From: Trametes villosa
Lineage: Eukaryota > Basidiomycota > Agaricomycetes > Polyporales > Polyporaceae
Direction: 5' to 3'
Length of the DNA: 64,000 nucleotides
NCBI GenBank assembly: GCA_002964805.2
Contig: PUDQ02000001.1
Coordinates: forward strand, 1,054,001 to 1,118,000
Positions 1 to 11,000 of this stretch are shown here, one piece after another. A program made the position numbers and the translations under genes. Numbering within the stretch: the stretch's first letter is position 1; every line of letters begins with the position of its first letter. Under the pieces are notes generated by a model, which was given only the letters and a program-made list of their open reading frames with translations, was not told the DNA's origin and ran no database searches.

Positions 1-1343
1 CATTTTGAGATATATCGCACAATAGTTAGGTGCGCACCATGAAGGGTCGATTGCAACATCGTTGACCGTGAAGTGATGTGTGGCATAGTGACCTGATAGA
101 CTCCTTCAGCCTTAAATGCATGGAAGGAAATGTTTACCCATACCTGGTTCCGTGGTGACATCTTGACTATGGTCGTCCAAGGTCTGCGCTATAATGTGCG
201 TCATGAGATTGCAAGTCATGCTGTCGCAGCTTACTCACCTTCATGGCCTGCCCAGTAGTCAGTTCGTTTTGGCCAGACAACAAGTGTGCCATCACGATTG
301 TATGGACCCGCGTTATCTGCAGAGTGATGCGTATTAGAAATCTGCAGCAAGGGGTAGCGCGCCGCCTTACCACCTGCTGTTCCATCTGCGACGGCGCTTG
401 CCATTATAATGAGGCATCTGGCTTGGACGATGGTATTGATGTCTAGAAGGGTAACTGGGAGTAAGCCGTCTACTCACGAGAGTCGGGCAGGGAGATTGCT
501 GACCGCCTGGCGCTCTCCAGATCGAGCCCGAAGTGTGCAAACCTATCCAGCGGGAGAAATCCCTCTGCCAACGTGGCTGTAGTGTTCGAGGGAGGCTACT
601 GCACAAGGACCTCCGGACCTGAAGAGGATATCAGGGCGAGTTCTGGTTGGCAGCACCAGAGCTTACCGTAGTCCAGGAGTTGGGCTCCCTTGAGGCAGGG
701 CGAGTGCGCAACCAGTCGAAGACCCTTGACTGCGACTGCTGAAATCGCAGCCCGTCGAGCGAACGGAGCCGGGTGACCTTCTCTGCGGCCGACGCCTCGA
801 AGGCCAAGGATTCCAGCATTCCCTGGGCTAGTGCTATGACTTCGGCATCGTCTGTGTCGCGGTCTGGCCTCGACAGTGCCATCCGCTGAAACGAGATGAG
901 ATACCGCGTGGAGTACGGGGTCCGTTGGTAGAAGACTGTACCTTGAAGGGAGGCTCGTCTTCCTCGCTGCTCCAGTCCGAATCCGACTCTAACTTGCAGT
1001 CGGACTCGGAGTCGCTGATGGAAATAACGTCTATGTCTTTGCGCGAGCTTGACTGTATCGCGTGATGAGGTCGTTTGAGTTGCGGGTTCGTCGTCGCAGG
1101 GGGAGAGGGTTTATGGCGCTTGGCCGGAGGTACATCCTTGGGGATGGACAGAGGGCGTTTGATCGCCACAGGCTGCGGGATGTCTTTGAACCCTATGTAA
1201 GTGACACCCTCAGTGTCCAATTCCTCGATGTGCAACTTGCTCTTAGACGGGTCACGCCTAAAGCCTGTAAATTCAATCTCGGAGTCGTCCGAAGGTGGGT
1301 CCGGTAGGGCGTCGACGTCGATGACTTCGGACGCGTTGGGCAT
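1..1343 (-). CDS. Hypothetical protein, WD-like C-terminal part; runs off left edge
   Basis: Six exons can be joined on the minus strand: 1343-942, 885-667, 595-478, 442-239, 188-144 and 92-1, all with GT-AG introns and continuous frame. The N-terminal ~130 residues are acidic and serine-rich with a basic KRHK patch, so probably disordered and perhaps nuclear. Later exons read like folded protein; the last visible one has HFTVNDVAIDPS and an earlier one DGTLVVW, both reminiscent of WD40 blades. The true 3' end lies outside the window. The start at 1343 is the first ATG of the open frame. I do not recognise the family with certainty. The neighbour at 2108 is divergent, separated by a repeat-bearing intergenic block. 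Confidence 0.6.
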
Positions 1344-2107
1344 GGCTGGTGGCGGCTAGTACGTGTCGAGGGTATATTAGCCGCGTCGTAGAGTAGTCTG
1401 GCACTAGAGCATGAGGGCGAGCGAAGAGGTTCTGCCGGTAGTTGTGGCAGGAGTTACAAGGCGGTAAAGGCTCCGGCCCGCAGAAACGCGTCGCGTTCGC
1501 GCGATCTCCCATCACGTGCACTCGTCTGCTATAGTCGACTCACGGCAGGACCCGTGCCTATGCGCTTAGAGGTCCGATACTAAAACACTTATATTTAGGG
1601 GTTTCTATCGACATAGCTTTTGGGCACTAATGTCGACATTAGTATCGGACCTACCAAAATGGGGTATGTTTATGTCGACATTAGGGCTCGGACCTTCGGC
1701 GGCATGAAGGTCATATAGTGGGACTCGGGTTATAGGAAACGGTGGTGTACGGTACTTGGGGGTGCCTTGGTGGACGAACACACCTCATGTCGAGCTGACT
1801 GCCTGGCCATATGCTGGTCTGAGCCTGCTTCACCGGGCGCCTCCGCCGGCCGAGCGCGGTTTATGTCGACATTAGGGATCGGACCTTCGCCGCCATAAGC
1901 CCTTTATATCGACATCAAGTATCGGACCTTGGGCACCATATGCCCCAGAATATCGACATTAGGGCTCGGACATTGAGGCCATTTTGAGGTCATTTATGTC
2001 GACATTAGTATCGGACATCCAGGCGCATAGGCATGGGTCCTCTCACGGCTCGTGCTCGGGTTCTGTGCCTACAGCCACTCTGCGCCCGCCGTCTACCCAC
2101 CGCCAGG
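1344..2107. other. Divergent intergenic region with a repeat array
   Basis: No coding exon is evident. It separates two divergent genes and holds the ~44-bp degenerate repeat listed separately, so it is probably a bidirectional promoter region with an expanded repeat. Confidence 0.6.
1571..2020. repeat. Degenerate ~44-bp tandem/dispersed repeat (TCGACATTAG...TCGGAC)
   Basis: A core reading roughly TATGTCGACATTAG-NNN-TCGGACC occurs at about 1629-1652, 1671-1694, 1861-1885, 1906-1928, 1950-1972 and 1993-2019. The last four start about 44 bp apart, with a half-conserved spacer containing a GCC-rich CAT/CCAT element. An inverted half-copy, GGTCCGATACTAA, lies at 1571-1583. The palindrome TCGA and an ATTAG[GT] element are invariant or nearly so. 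The block ends 88 bp before the preferred start codon of the D2HGDH gene. Confidence 0.85.
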
Positions 2108-3957
2108 ATGCTCTCCCGCCAGCTCGCGCGGCGTGTCTACCGTGCTGCGCCCCGGCGCTGGACGCACAACCCCGCCGCCGCCCTCAGCGGCCTCAACTCG
2201 GTCACCGAGGAGGACCTCGCGCACTTCGCCAAGATCCTGCCCTCTTCCGCCATCCTCTCCACTCTATCTCCCAGCGCGACACCAGTTGCTGAGCTAGAGC
2301 CGTTCAACAATGATTGGATGAACAAGTACCATGGCCGGTCGACGACAGTCCTCAAGCCTCGCACTACACAGGAGGTCAGCGAGATCGTGAAGTGGTGCAA
2401 CCAGCGCCGGATAGGCATCGTCCCGCAGGGAGGGAACACCGGCCTGGTCGGCGGCGGCGTTCCGGTCAAGGATGAGCTTGTTCTCAGCCTCTCCAACATG
2501 ACCAAGGTCCGGTCCTTTGACGATGTCTCCGGTGAGTTCAGTACCACATGTCTCCATAGAGCATTCGTGCCGACTATCCAGTGCAGGCATCCTGGTTGCG
2601 GACGCCGGCTGTATCCTGCAGTCCCTGTCGGACTATCTCACACCCCACCATCACATTGTGCCTCTGGACCTCGGTGCGAAGGGCAGGTAGGGTCATGCAT
2701 CCTTTCCATGAACTGCACTCATAGCAAACCGACCGAAAGTTGCCAGATAGGCGGAAACGTCTCCACGAATGCCGGTGGCCTACGACTGCTTCGCTACGGC
2801 TCGTTACATGGCTCCGTCCTCGGCCTTGAAGTCGTGCTTCCCGATGGCACCATCCTTGATCAACTCACCTCATTACGGAAGGACAACACCGGTCAGTGCT
2901 GAAGCATTCTCACCGGGTACCTGAATCTAACCAACTGATGTGCAGGCTACGACTTGAAGCAGCTATTCATTGGTGCGGAGGGTACGCTCGGCGTGGTCAC
3001 TGGCGTTTCCATCCTTGCTGCCCCTGCACCCCAGGCGTCTAACAACGTCATGCTTGCCCTGCCGAAGTTTGAGAACGTTCTACCACTCTACAAGGAGACG
3101 AAGCGTCAACTGTCCGAGATTCTCTCCGCGTTCGAGTTCATGGATAGGACTGTCTATGACCTTGCTGTCAAGCACGGCCAGGGTCGCGCCCTTGATCCCG
3201 CAGAGGTTGAGGGTGCCGCATGCTTCGTTCTCGTAGAGACGAGCGGCGGCAAACGGGAGCACGACGAAGAGGTATGCGCCCATGTAACCCGTTCCCCAGC
3301 CTGAACACTCATCACCGTGCGTAGAAACTGAACAGTCTCCTCGAGAGCCTCATGGAGGCCGACGAGCCACTCATCAACACCGGTGTACTCGCAACATCAC
3401 CCGCTCAGTTCTCTGCACTGTGGGCAATCCGGGAAGGCCTCACGGAGGCAGTATCTAAGGAGGGCAAGGCGTACAAGTACGACATCTCCGTGCCACTCGA
3501 CAAATTCAAGGAAGTCGTCGACAAAACTCGGGAACACCTACGGGAGAAGGGCGTCCTGCACGAGGACGCCGTAAAGCATGTCGTCGGCTATGGCCATGTC
3601 GGTGACGGTAGGTTGTGAAACGTTTGTCGACCTTGTGACGATGCTCACGCAAGCGCAGGGAACTTGCACTTGAATGTGGTCGCGGCTCAGTACACGCCGG
3701 AGATTGAAGCAGCTCTCGAGCCCTTCGTCTACGAGCTTGTCGGTAAGTCGCTCTCTCTATTGTAGTACTCCTGAACGGCAGCTCATCGCTTTCTAGCATC
3801 ATACAAGGGCTCTATATCGGCTGAGCATGGTATTGGTGTGATGAAGACGCATGCACTACAGTACTCCAAAAATGCGACGAGCATCGAGTGGATGAAGAAG
3901 GTGAAGGCGCTGTTCGACCCCAACGGGATCATGAACCCAGGCAAGGTTCTCCCCTGA
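2108..3957 (+). CDS. D2HGDH: D-2-hydroxyglutarate dehydrogenase, mitochondrial FAD enzyme
   Basis: Seven exons: 2108-2531, 2587-2686, 2740-2891, 2946-3271, 3325-3607, 3659-3742 and 3797-3957, giving 509 aa. The enzyme oxidises D-2-hydroxyglutarate (and possibly D-lactate) to the 2-oxo acid and passes electrons on through FAD. Residues 1-25 are Arg-rich and lack acidic residues, as in a mitochondrial presequence. PQGGNTGLVGG (~106-116) is the FAD-binding PP-loop; the QIGGNVSTNAGG and GAEGTLGVVT blocks and the C-terminal AEHGIG and DPNGIMNPGKV motifs are family hallmarks. An upstream in-frame ATG at 2033 would add 25 residues, but ATG 2108 gives the cleaner presequence. Family assignment is firm; the choice between D2HGDH and yeast-type DLD2/DLD3 is by overall resemblance. 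Confidence 0.93.
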
Positions 3958-4141
3958 TACCTCTTGCTTATGACCGCTGTCGCGTAGCTATCATGTATCT
4001 ATAACTAGCTGTTTCTACGGGCCCGCATGACTACAAGCCAAACATCTGTGCGCCGTCAGTGCTTTGAAAGTCTAGGTCATGGGAGCCTGGAGGCGGACTC
4101 GTGTGCTCGGGCGGCTAAACGAGCGTCTCTGGGGTTCTGTC

Positions 4142-4180
4142 AACCCTAACCCTGAGCATACCCAACCAAACTCTAACCCT
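4142..4180. promoter_or_regulatory. Telomere-type CCCTAA motifs upstream of RAP1
   Basis: AACCCTAACCCT occurs at 4142-4153 and CTAACCCT at 4173-4180, in the 276-bp gap between D2HGDH and the RAP1 homologue. These equal the C-strand of a TTAGGG telomere repeat. A role as a binding site is inference only. Confidence 0.4.
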
Positions 4181-4233
4181 CGCACAAGGTTACCTCCCGC
4201 CCTGCACGACCTGGTGCTGCCCCTCACTGCATC

Positions 4234-6201
4234 ATGGTTAGTTCGCCCTCGTTGCGCCCCCGGATAGCGAGGAACGAAGCTAACGCTCTCAACGGCATAG
4301 CCTATCTTCCAAGATGCGAACGGAATGGCTATCAAGTTCTTCATCCAGAAGGACATCCCCGACGAGATCCAGGCGGAGGTCTGCGAGACCATCGCGGTGC
4401 GTCTGCTCCCCCGCTGATTCCCCTACACCGTCCCTAACATCCCCGTCAGTCGCTCGGGGGGCGCGTCGAAACCAAGGTGCCGCGCTCGGGCTTCATGCTC
4501 GTCCAGCCCGGCACGGCGGAGGAGGAACGCCTGCGCCTCTGCTGGACGCACCCGGAGCGGCCGGAACGCTACTTCGTGCCGTACACCTACGTCGAGGCGT
4601 GCAAGGTCTCGGGCATGCTCCTCAAGCAGATCTTCATCCACAACGGCCAGCCCATCCGCATGCACATCGACTCGAGCATCGCGAACGTCAACGCCCGGGC
4701 GGCGCTAAGCGCGCGCATCATGGTGAGTGCCCCTTCGCATGCTCTGCAGTCGGCTGGGAGATGTCGGTTTGGGGTGGCGGCATGGCGATCCGTGCGGGGC
4801 GAGATGGGGGCGCGGCGGTTTGCGAGGGGCGCGACGGTGTTGTGGACGCGCGCTCAACAAGACATGGCAGCACTCTGGTGGCGATCCAACGGCGTCCGCA
4901 CAATCCGCGCGGGTCATTCTCGCGGATCCAAACACGGACATCTTCAACCACCTCGTGAAGACGTACCAAGGCGAGGTTGACAAGTACGTCGAGTCCTACC
5001 TCTGGGTCAAGAAGTGCGTCGAGAAGGGACAAGTCATCTACACCCCTGTGGTGTACAAGAACCCCGGCGGGCGGCGTCCAGGAGAAGAGTGAGCATGCAT
5101 ATCACTGATAGGAGCTCACGAAGCTTAATCATATATGATCGCAGGCGCACGCAGTTCACGCGGGACGACGAACAGCACCTCTGCGAATGGATCGCCGCGA
5201 AGATCCCGTACAAAGAAACCGGTGGTCGGACGGGCAATAGGCTCTATCAACAGCTATGCGAGATGGTACGTATGTGTACATTGCGCCGGCATTCCCTCGC
5301 TTACCGCTGTCTAGTCCGCCGAGCCGGAATACGCCTGGGTCACTCGGCATACCTGGCAGTCATGGCGCGAGCGCTACAAGAAGAACGCGACGCGCCTCGA
5401 CGCGAAGATCGCAGAGATCGTCGAGGAGAAGAAGCCCGCGCACGGCGAGAAGGGCCAGTATGGATACGTCCGCGCGCCCGAGGAGAAACCCAAACGCACC
5501 AGGAAGAAACGCAACTCCTCCGCGAACGGCAACGTAAACGGCGACATCCTCGGGGACACGAAGATCAACGGTACTGGCCCGCTGGACGCCCCCACGCCCA
5601 TTCCGGGGCCGTCTGGCGTGCACTCGATGGAGACGTACTCGATGCCCATGCCCCTACCGACTATGACGAGCGTCATGGGTCAGGTCGGTGTGCCCACTGA
5701 CGCCTTCAACCCGGTCGTCTACCAGCCCCCGGCGCCGGTCTTCCAGCACATATCAGTGCCTACTCCCGGACCGATGACTGCAGAGTTCGCCCGTCAGAAC
5801 GCGCGGGAGGAGGAGATGGAGGACGACGAGGTTGAGTGGCAGATCCGGGAAGGCAACGCGCCTCCTCCAGCTTGGGCCAAGCGCAAACTCGACGAGGAGG
5901 AGGAAGCGGTGGCGGCGACTAAGAAGCAGCGAACGAGGTTTGTTGGCGCTTGTTTTGTGTTGTGAGCGTGTTAGTGACGAACGTCCCCCGCAGCCCTCCG
6001 GAGGACCCGAATGTACCCAACGGTCTACACGTCGTAGATCAGGTTGTACAGGATATCGCAGCGGAGTTCCGGTTCCTCGTGGAAGAGGTGAAGGAGTACT
6101 ACGACAAGTGCGGCGACCCGGAGCGCACCAAGAACCGCTTCAGGAAGATGCGGGAGGTCCTCAGCGCGTTACCGGACGACGAAGAGCCTCCCGTGGTGTA
6201 G
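4234..6201 (+). CDS. RAP1: RAP1 telomere-binding protein homologue (BRCT-Myb-RCT)
   Basis: Seven exons: 4234-4236, 4301-4396, 4450-4722, 4871-5088, 5145-5265, 5315-5937 and 5994-6201, totalling 513 aa. Domains in order are an N-terminal BRCT-like segment (FFIQKDI, SLGGRVE, VPYTYVEACK, ~1-110), a Rap1-type Myb domain (FTRDDEQHLCEWIA ... HTWQSWRERYKKN, ~197-255), a long basic then Pro-rich linker with KPKRTRKKR and KKQR, and a C-terminal helical RCT-like region (VVQDIAAEFRFLVEEVKEYY, ~450-513). Rap1 proteins bind telomeric complexes and affect silencing and telomere length. The one-codon first exon is the weak point; the alternative start is Met at 4348, which would lose the first BRCT strand. 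Telomere-type repeats lie just upstream. Confidence 0.85.
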
Positions 6202-6363
6202 TTGTCTTGACGATTATGTATTCGCACCGTGCTGTATCGTTCGCTGGACGTTGTATCATTACTGTATCCACATTACCCCAGGACGGGAGTTCCCAGAAGC
6301 CCTATCTAAATTAAAAGCTGCCTGCAGTATACAGTACTAACACAAGGTAAACGCAAAGCAAAA

Positions 6364-7860
6364 TCAGTCGAACTCTGTGAGCAGCTTGTAATCAGCAGCT
6401 CTCGCCGGGGCCGATGGGCTGTCCGGCTTTCTCCGCCTGCAAACCACTGTCAGCACTCAGGCCATGTGAGGATTGAAGAAGCCCTCACTTCTCTCCCGCA
6501 GCTGCGGAGGGGAACGACCCGAAGAGGTCTGGGTGCTTTGGCAATGGTGACTCGCTGTGAAGTCCAGTTCAGTTCGCGCGCACCGCTAGGGAAGCTGTGT
6601 CTTGCACGCACCTGAAGTACGGATGCTTCAGCGCTTCGTCGGCTGTGATCCTGTCATCTGGGTCGTATGCCAGCAGACGCGACATGAGGTCTAGTCCTGC
6701 GCTGGTTATATAGGGGAACTTCTGCCGCAGCTGAGGTGGGTGAGGAGCGGGTAGGGTGATACTCTTCGCCAACGGCAGGGAGCTGAAGTCCGGCCACGAC
6801 TGGCTCGTCGGCGGCCCCAGCAGCTTGAAGATCATCGAGATGAGCTCTATCTCGCCCTTCGCCTGGAAGAGCGGCTCGTTGAGGAGCAGCTCGCCGAAGA
6901 TGCACCCGACGGACCACATATCGACCGCGGTGGAGTAGGTCGTTGCGCCCAAGAGGATCTCGGGCGCGCTGCACGCGACGCGGGGGGCATTGAAAGTGTG
7001 GACGTGCGGAGACGCGGGGACGGTCGCACATACCGGTACCAGAGCGTGACCACGAGTTGCGTGAGGCCGCCGACGCCAACGGGGTCGCCGTACCGCCGCG
7101 CGAGCCCGAAATCGGCGACCTTGATCGTGCCGCGGTTGTTCATGAGCAGGTTGCTCGTCTTGAGGTCGCGGTGGAGGATCCAGCGCTCGTGGCAGTATGC
7201 GACCGCGGAGAGGAGTTGGAGCAGGAGGGTCTTGACCTCGGACTGGAGGAAGGGCGAAGGCATGACACTCAGTAGTGTCTTCAGGTCGTGTTCGATGAAA
7301 TCCATGACGATGAACACTCTAAAAGACTGTTAGTCGCTGACTGAGAGAACATGCTGGTGTACGCACTGTGTCAAGGTGTCTCCAACCACTACTTCACGTA
7401 TTCCAACCACATTCTCATGCTTGCACACCATGAGCGCGTTGATCTCTCGGAGAGCGGTTATGGGGAATCCGTGCTTCTCTTCGTCGAGCTTCAGCTTCTT
7501 GAGCGCGACGATATCCCCCGTTTGCTTGTCTCGCGCCCGGTAGACCACTCCATAAGACCCTTCTTCGATGGCGTTCAATCGCTCATAGCAGTAAACGGAG
7601 CGGGAAGGAAGCAGTGGCGGATGAGCGGTCCTTGGCGGCACGTAGCGACTGTGAGCTGGTCGCGGACGCGGTGTACCGCTCTGGGACTGCACTGGAGTTG
7701 CTGTACGCTCTGGTGTGTGCGACGCCTCGGACCGCGCAGGTTTGGACTTGGCGCGACGCTTTGGGATCGGGATGGGTGGCGGAGACTCTGCGGTATTGTC
7801 GTCGGTGTCCCAGCGGGACCTCTTCCGGGAAGGTGTGGATGGACCTGCGCCGTCAGACAT
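6364..7860 (-). CDS. CDK11: Cyclin-dependent kinase 11 (PITSLRE family) homologue
   Basis: Five exons: 7860-7367, 7318-7034, 6968-6612, 6554-6489 and 6436-6364, giving 424 aa. The first ~85 residues are Ser/Pro/Lys-Arg rich with KKRSR/PKRR-like nuclear signals. The kinase domain follows: glycine loop EEGSYGVVY (~99-107), VALKK Lys ~121, HRD 214-216, DFG 234-236, VVTLWYRAPE (T-loop Thr ~256) and [13 protein letters not shown]. The signature helix reads PITALRE instead of PITSLRE, but the rest ([23 protein letters not shown] block) follows CDK11, which acts in transcription, splicing and mitosis. The N-terminal extension is far shorter than in animals. It is divergent from NUP170 with ~190 bp between start codons. 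Confidence 0.92.
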
Positions 7861-8051
7861 TGTCGGGCGAGGGCGACAATAGCGGGCGTTGCAGCGCGAC
7901 GGCGGAGGCGGAGGACAAGGTGCGCGCGGCGGCGGGAGACAAAAAGTCGCGCGCGCGTATGACGCGTGATCGGGGCCGCGCGAGCTCGAGCTGAGAGGAA
8001 TTGTTCAAGTCTTGCTCTTCTCCGCCACCACCGCCGCAGCCTCCCCCGCCC

Positions 8052-11000
8052 ATGGCTTTCCTATCCTCCACGGCGGCCCACCCAAATCTCGCGGCCTCGT
8101 CGTCGTCGGGGCCCCTCGCGTCCGTCAGCGGGAGCAAGCTACGCTCGGCCCAGGGCGCGTCAAAGCCAGTTGCGGTCCTCGACCTTCCCGCTCTCCAGGC
8201 GGGCAGCCGGGTCCTCCAGGAGCAGCTGGTGAAAGATTCCCAAATCATCCCCGACCTTGGGGACATGATATGTGCGTGCTCGCTACGCGTCTTGTGTTGA
8301 GCATACAGGCTAATTTCGTGCCTAGCCGGGACGCCGTCGTCCTCGTCGTACACCGTGTTCCCGGATGACTATCGCGCGCCCTTTCAGAAGAGGAGACACA
8401 TAGGCATCCCCGAAAGCTTGTGGCAGTACTACACCTGTGAGCTCTTCGCGCCCGGTTTTATTGTACGCGTACTAACATGTTGTGGCGCAGCCACTAATCT
8501 CGCCACGCACATGGGATTGCTCCCAGAGATTGACCGCGTATGGATTGCTATTGATCATAACCTCTTTCTATGGGACTACGTGGACGGGTATGTTGCTCCT
8601 CCCCTCCGCAAAGTTCCCAGTTTCTGTCTCTGACGAGAAACACAGTCAAGAGCTGAGCTCGTACGTCGACCAACCCGACGTAATCACGCACGTCGCGCTC
8701 GTCAAACCCAAAAGTGGCGTCTTCATTGACGAGATCACGTCCCTCCTCGTGATATGTACACCTGTGACTGTGCTGCTCATCGGCGTGTCCACCAACCCCG
8801 TACCAGGACCAAGTAACCAGACGCGCAAAGAGATCAAGCTGTACGCTACGGACATGTCCATCGCGTGCGACGTGGAGATGTCCTCCGTGATTGGTACCCC
8901 GGACGGCCGCATATTCATGTCAGGGTCTCAAGACGGTAACCTCTACGAGTTGCACTACCAGGAGAAAGAAGGCTGGTTTGGCAAGAGGGTGCAGCTCATC
9001 AACCATTCGGTGGGCGGCATGCAGAGCCTGCTTCCGCGTATCGGTGCCTCCAACGCCGACGGTACGTATTTGTCGTCATGGGTAAGAACAGATTTTGACC
9101 GTGTAGCAGACAGAATCATGTCGCTCGTCTCCGACCCTGCCAGGAACTGCTTCTACACGCTCACCGCCAAGAACACCATCTCTGTCTGGCGGACGAACGG
9201 CGACAAGCATGTTCAGCACCTCCAAACCATCTCGAACCTCTACAAGGCGACACAGGACAAGGTCCCTGGGTCCCCTGCACTAACGCCGCAGAGCTTCAAC
9301 CTCATTTCCCTGCATGTGATAGACCCTAGCGAGTCGCGTTCTGGGGTAGCCCTGGTAGCGATGACCGCTAACGGTGTGCGCCTGTACTTTTCCCCCGGGT
9401 CGACGTACGGCTGGAACACCTCTACTGCGCCGGGCTTCCGCAATCTGTCCCTGGCTCATGTCCGCCTTCCTCCGCCAAACCTCATTCACCCGGACGAACA
9501 GTCAAACCCGTTCCGTGAAGGGCAGGGCGCGTATGGGGTGGGCCCAGGCCAGCAACAACCCGCTTCCCGGCCATACATTGTCACAGCTCTGGAGAATTCC
9601 TGCTATGATCTGGGCATCATCATCGCCGTCCAACGTGGCGACGTCGCGGACACCGACTACATGCTTTGCATCGCTCCAGACCTGACGCAGATCGGCTCTC
9701 TGGGGCAGGTTCGCGGACCTCAGGTGCAGCAGCCCCAGCCGCAGTACATCAGCCAAGGATATGGCGCTACGGCCGCACCAACGAACCGTATCGCGCTCAC
9801 CGAACGTGCTACGCTGGTTCCTATACCTGGGCTGGTTTGGGGTATGGCGCCGGCTCCTCGCTCAAAGTACTCTGTCTCTACGTCTGCGCCTGCCAACACT
9901 CCCGCCCCGTTGATCACCAACGAGCTCGCGACCCAGTTCTCGGAACCTGCGAGGCAGTACATCTTCTTGACGAACGGCGGGCTCCACTGGATAGCAAAGA
10001 GGAGAGCAGTAGACGGGCTCAAGGAGGCCATCGAGGAGTTCCAGGTTGAAGGCAACCCTCAGCCGCTCATGGATCTCCGCGACAGGTGCGCTTACTTCCC
10101 CCTACTCCTTGCATGCACTAAACTGCGTGTAGCTACGGTCGTGACCAGACTTGCGCCATGCTCTTAGCCATCGCCAGCGGCAATACCTTCCTGGATCCTA
10201 TGGAGCAGTCCCCGCTGGGTTCCATGAGCCGGGTCAGCTCAGAAGTGGCTGCTGTGGCGAGACAGGCGTTCTACGACTTTGGCGAGCGTCCAACATGGGC
10301 GGAGCGGGTGACATACGGCACTAGTGAGTCCTCGCCCTTTCATTCCGACGCGTTGCTGAGCGTTGGTTGCAGGCGAGGGTTCGGGGACGGCCACCTTCAG
10401 CGGACGGCGCGAAGGTCTCGCGCTGTACTTCGCGCGGCTGGTACGCCCCTTCTGGAAGGTGAACCTGACCAAGGCGGGGTGAGTGCTGTCGCTGCTTGTT
10501 GTTCATGAACGATCATACGAACGTCGACTTTTAGGGCGGGTGGCTTGCAAGACCTCAGTGTTCCGGATGACATCTTGGTCATTGCGCAGAAGAACCTGTT
10601 CGCATTGAAGGAGCTGCTAGATACCAACCCGTACCTGTTCCATTCGGCACCTGGCGACCACACGGGCGCTCGGTCGGCGACCGCGAGCGAACAGGAGGCA
10701 TGGAAGGTCCGCTCACGGAGTTTGCTGTTGCCTGTCTCCCCCCTGACGATCATCCTGCTAGGCGGAGCAAAGCTCCGTTTCACAGCTCCTGAGCTTGCTC
10801 GCCCGAACTATCGAAGCCATCTCCTTCCTCCTGCTCCTCAACGACCATAGGCTGGGCGAGTTGATCTCACAGTATGTACTCTACGTGGGCGCTGTCAATA
10901 CGACCGACTCACATGTGCTGCAGCTGCGACCCCGAGATTCAGAAGCTCCTCGGCACCCTGACGTTCGAGGATCTCATCACCGCGGAGAAGGGTGTCACTG

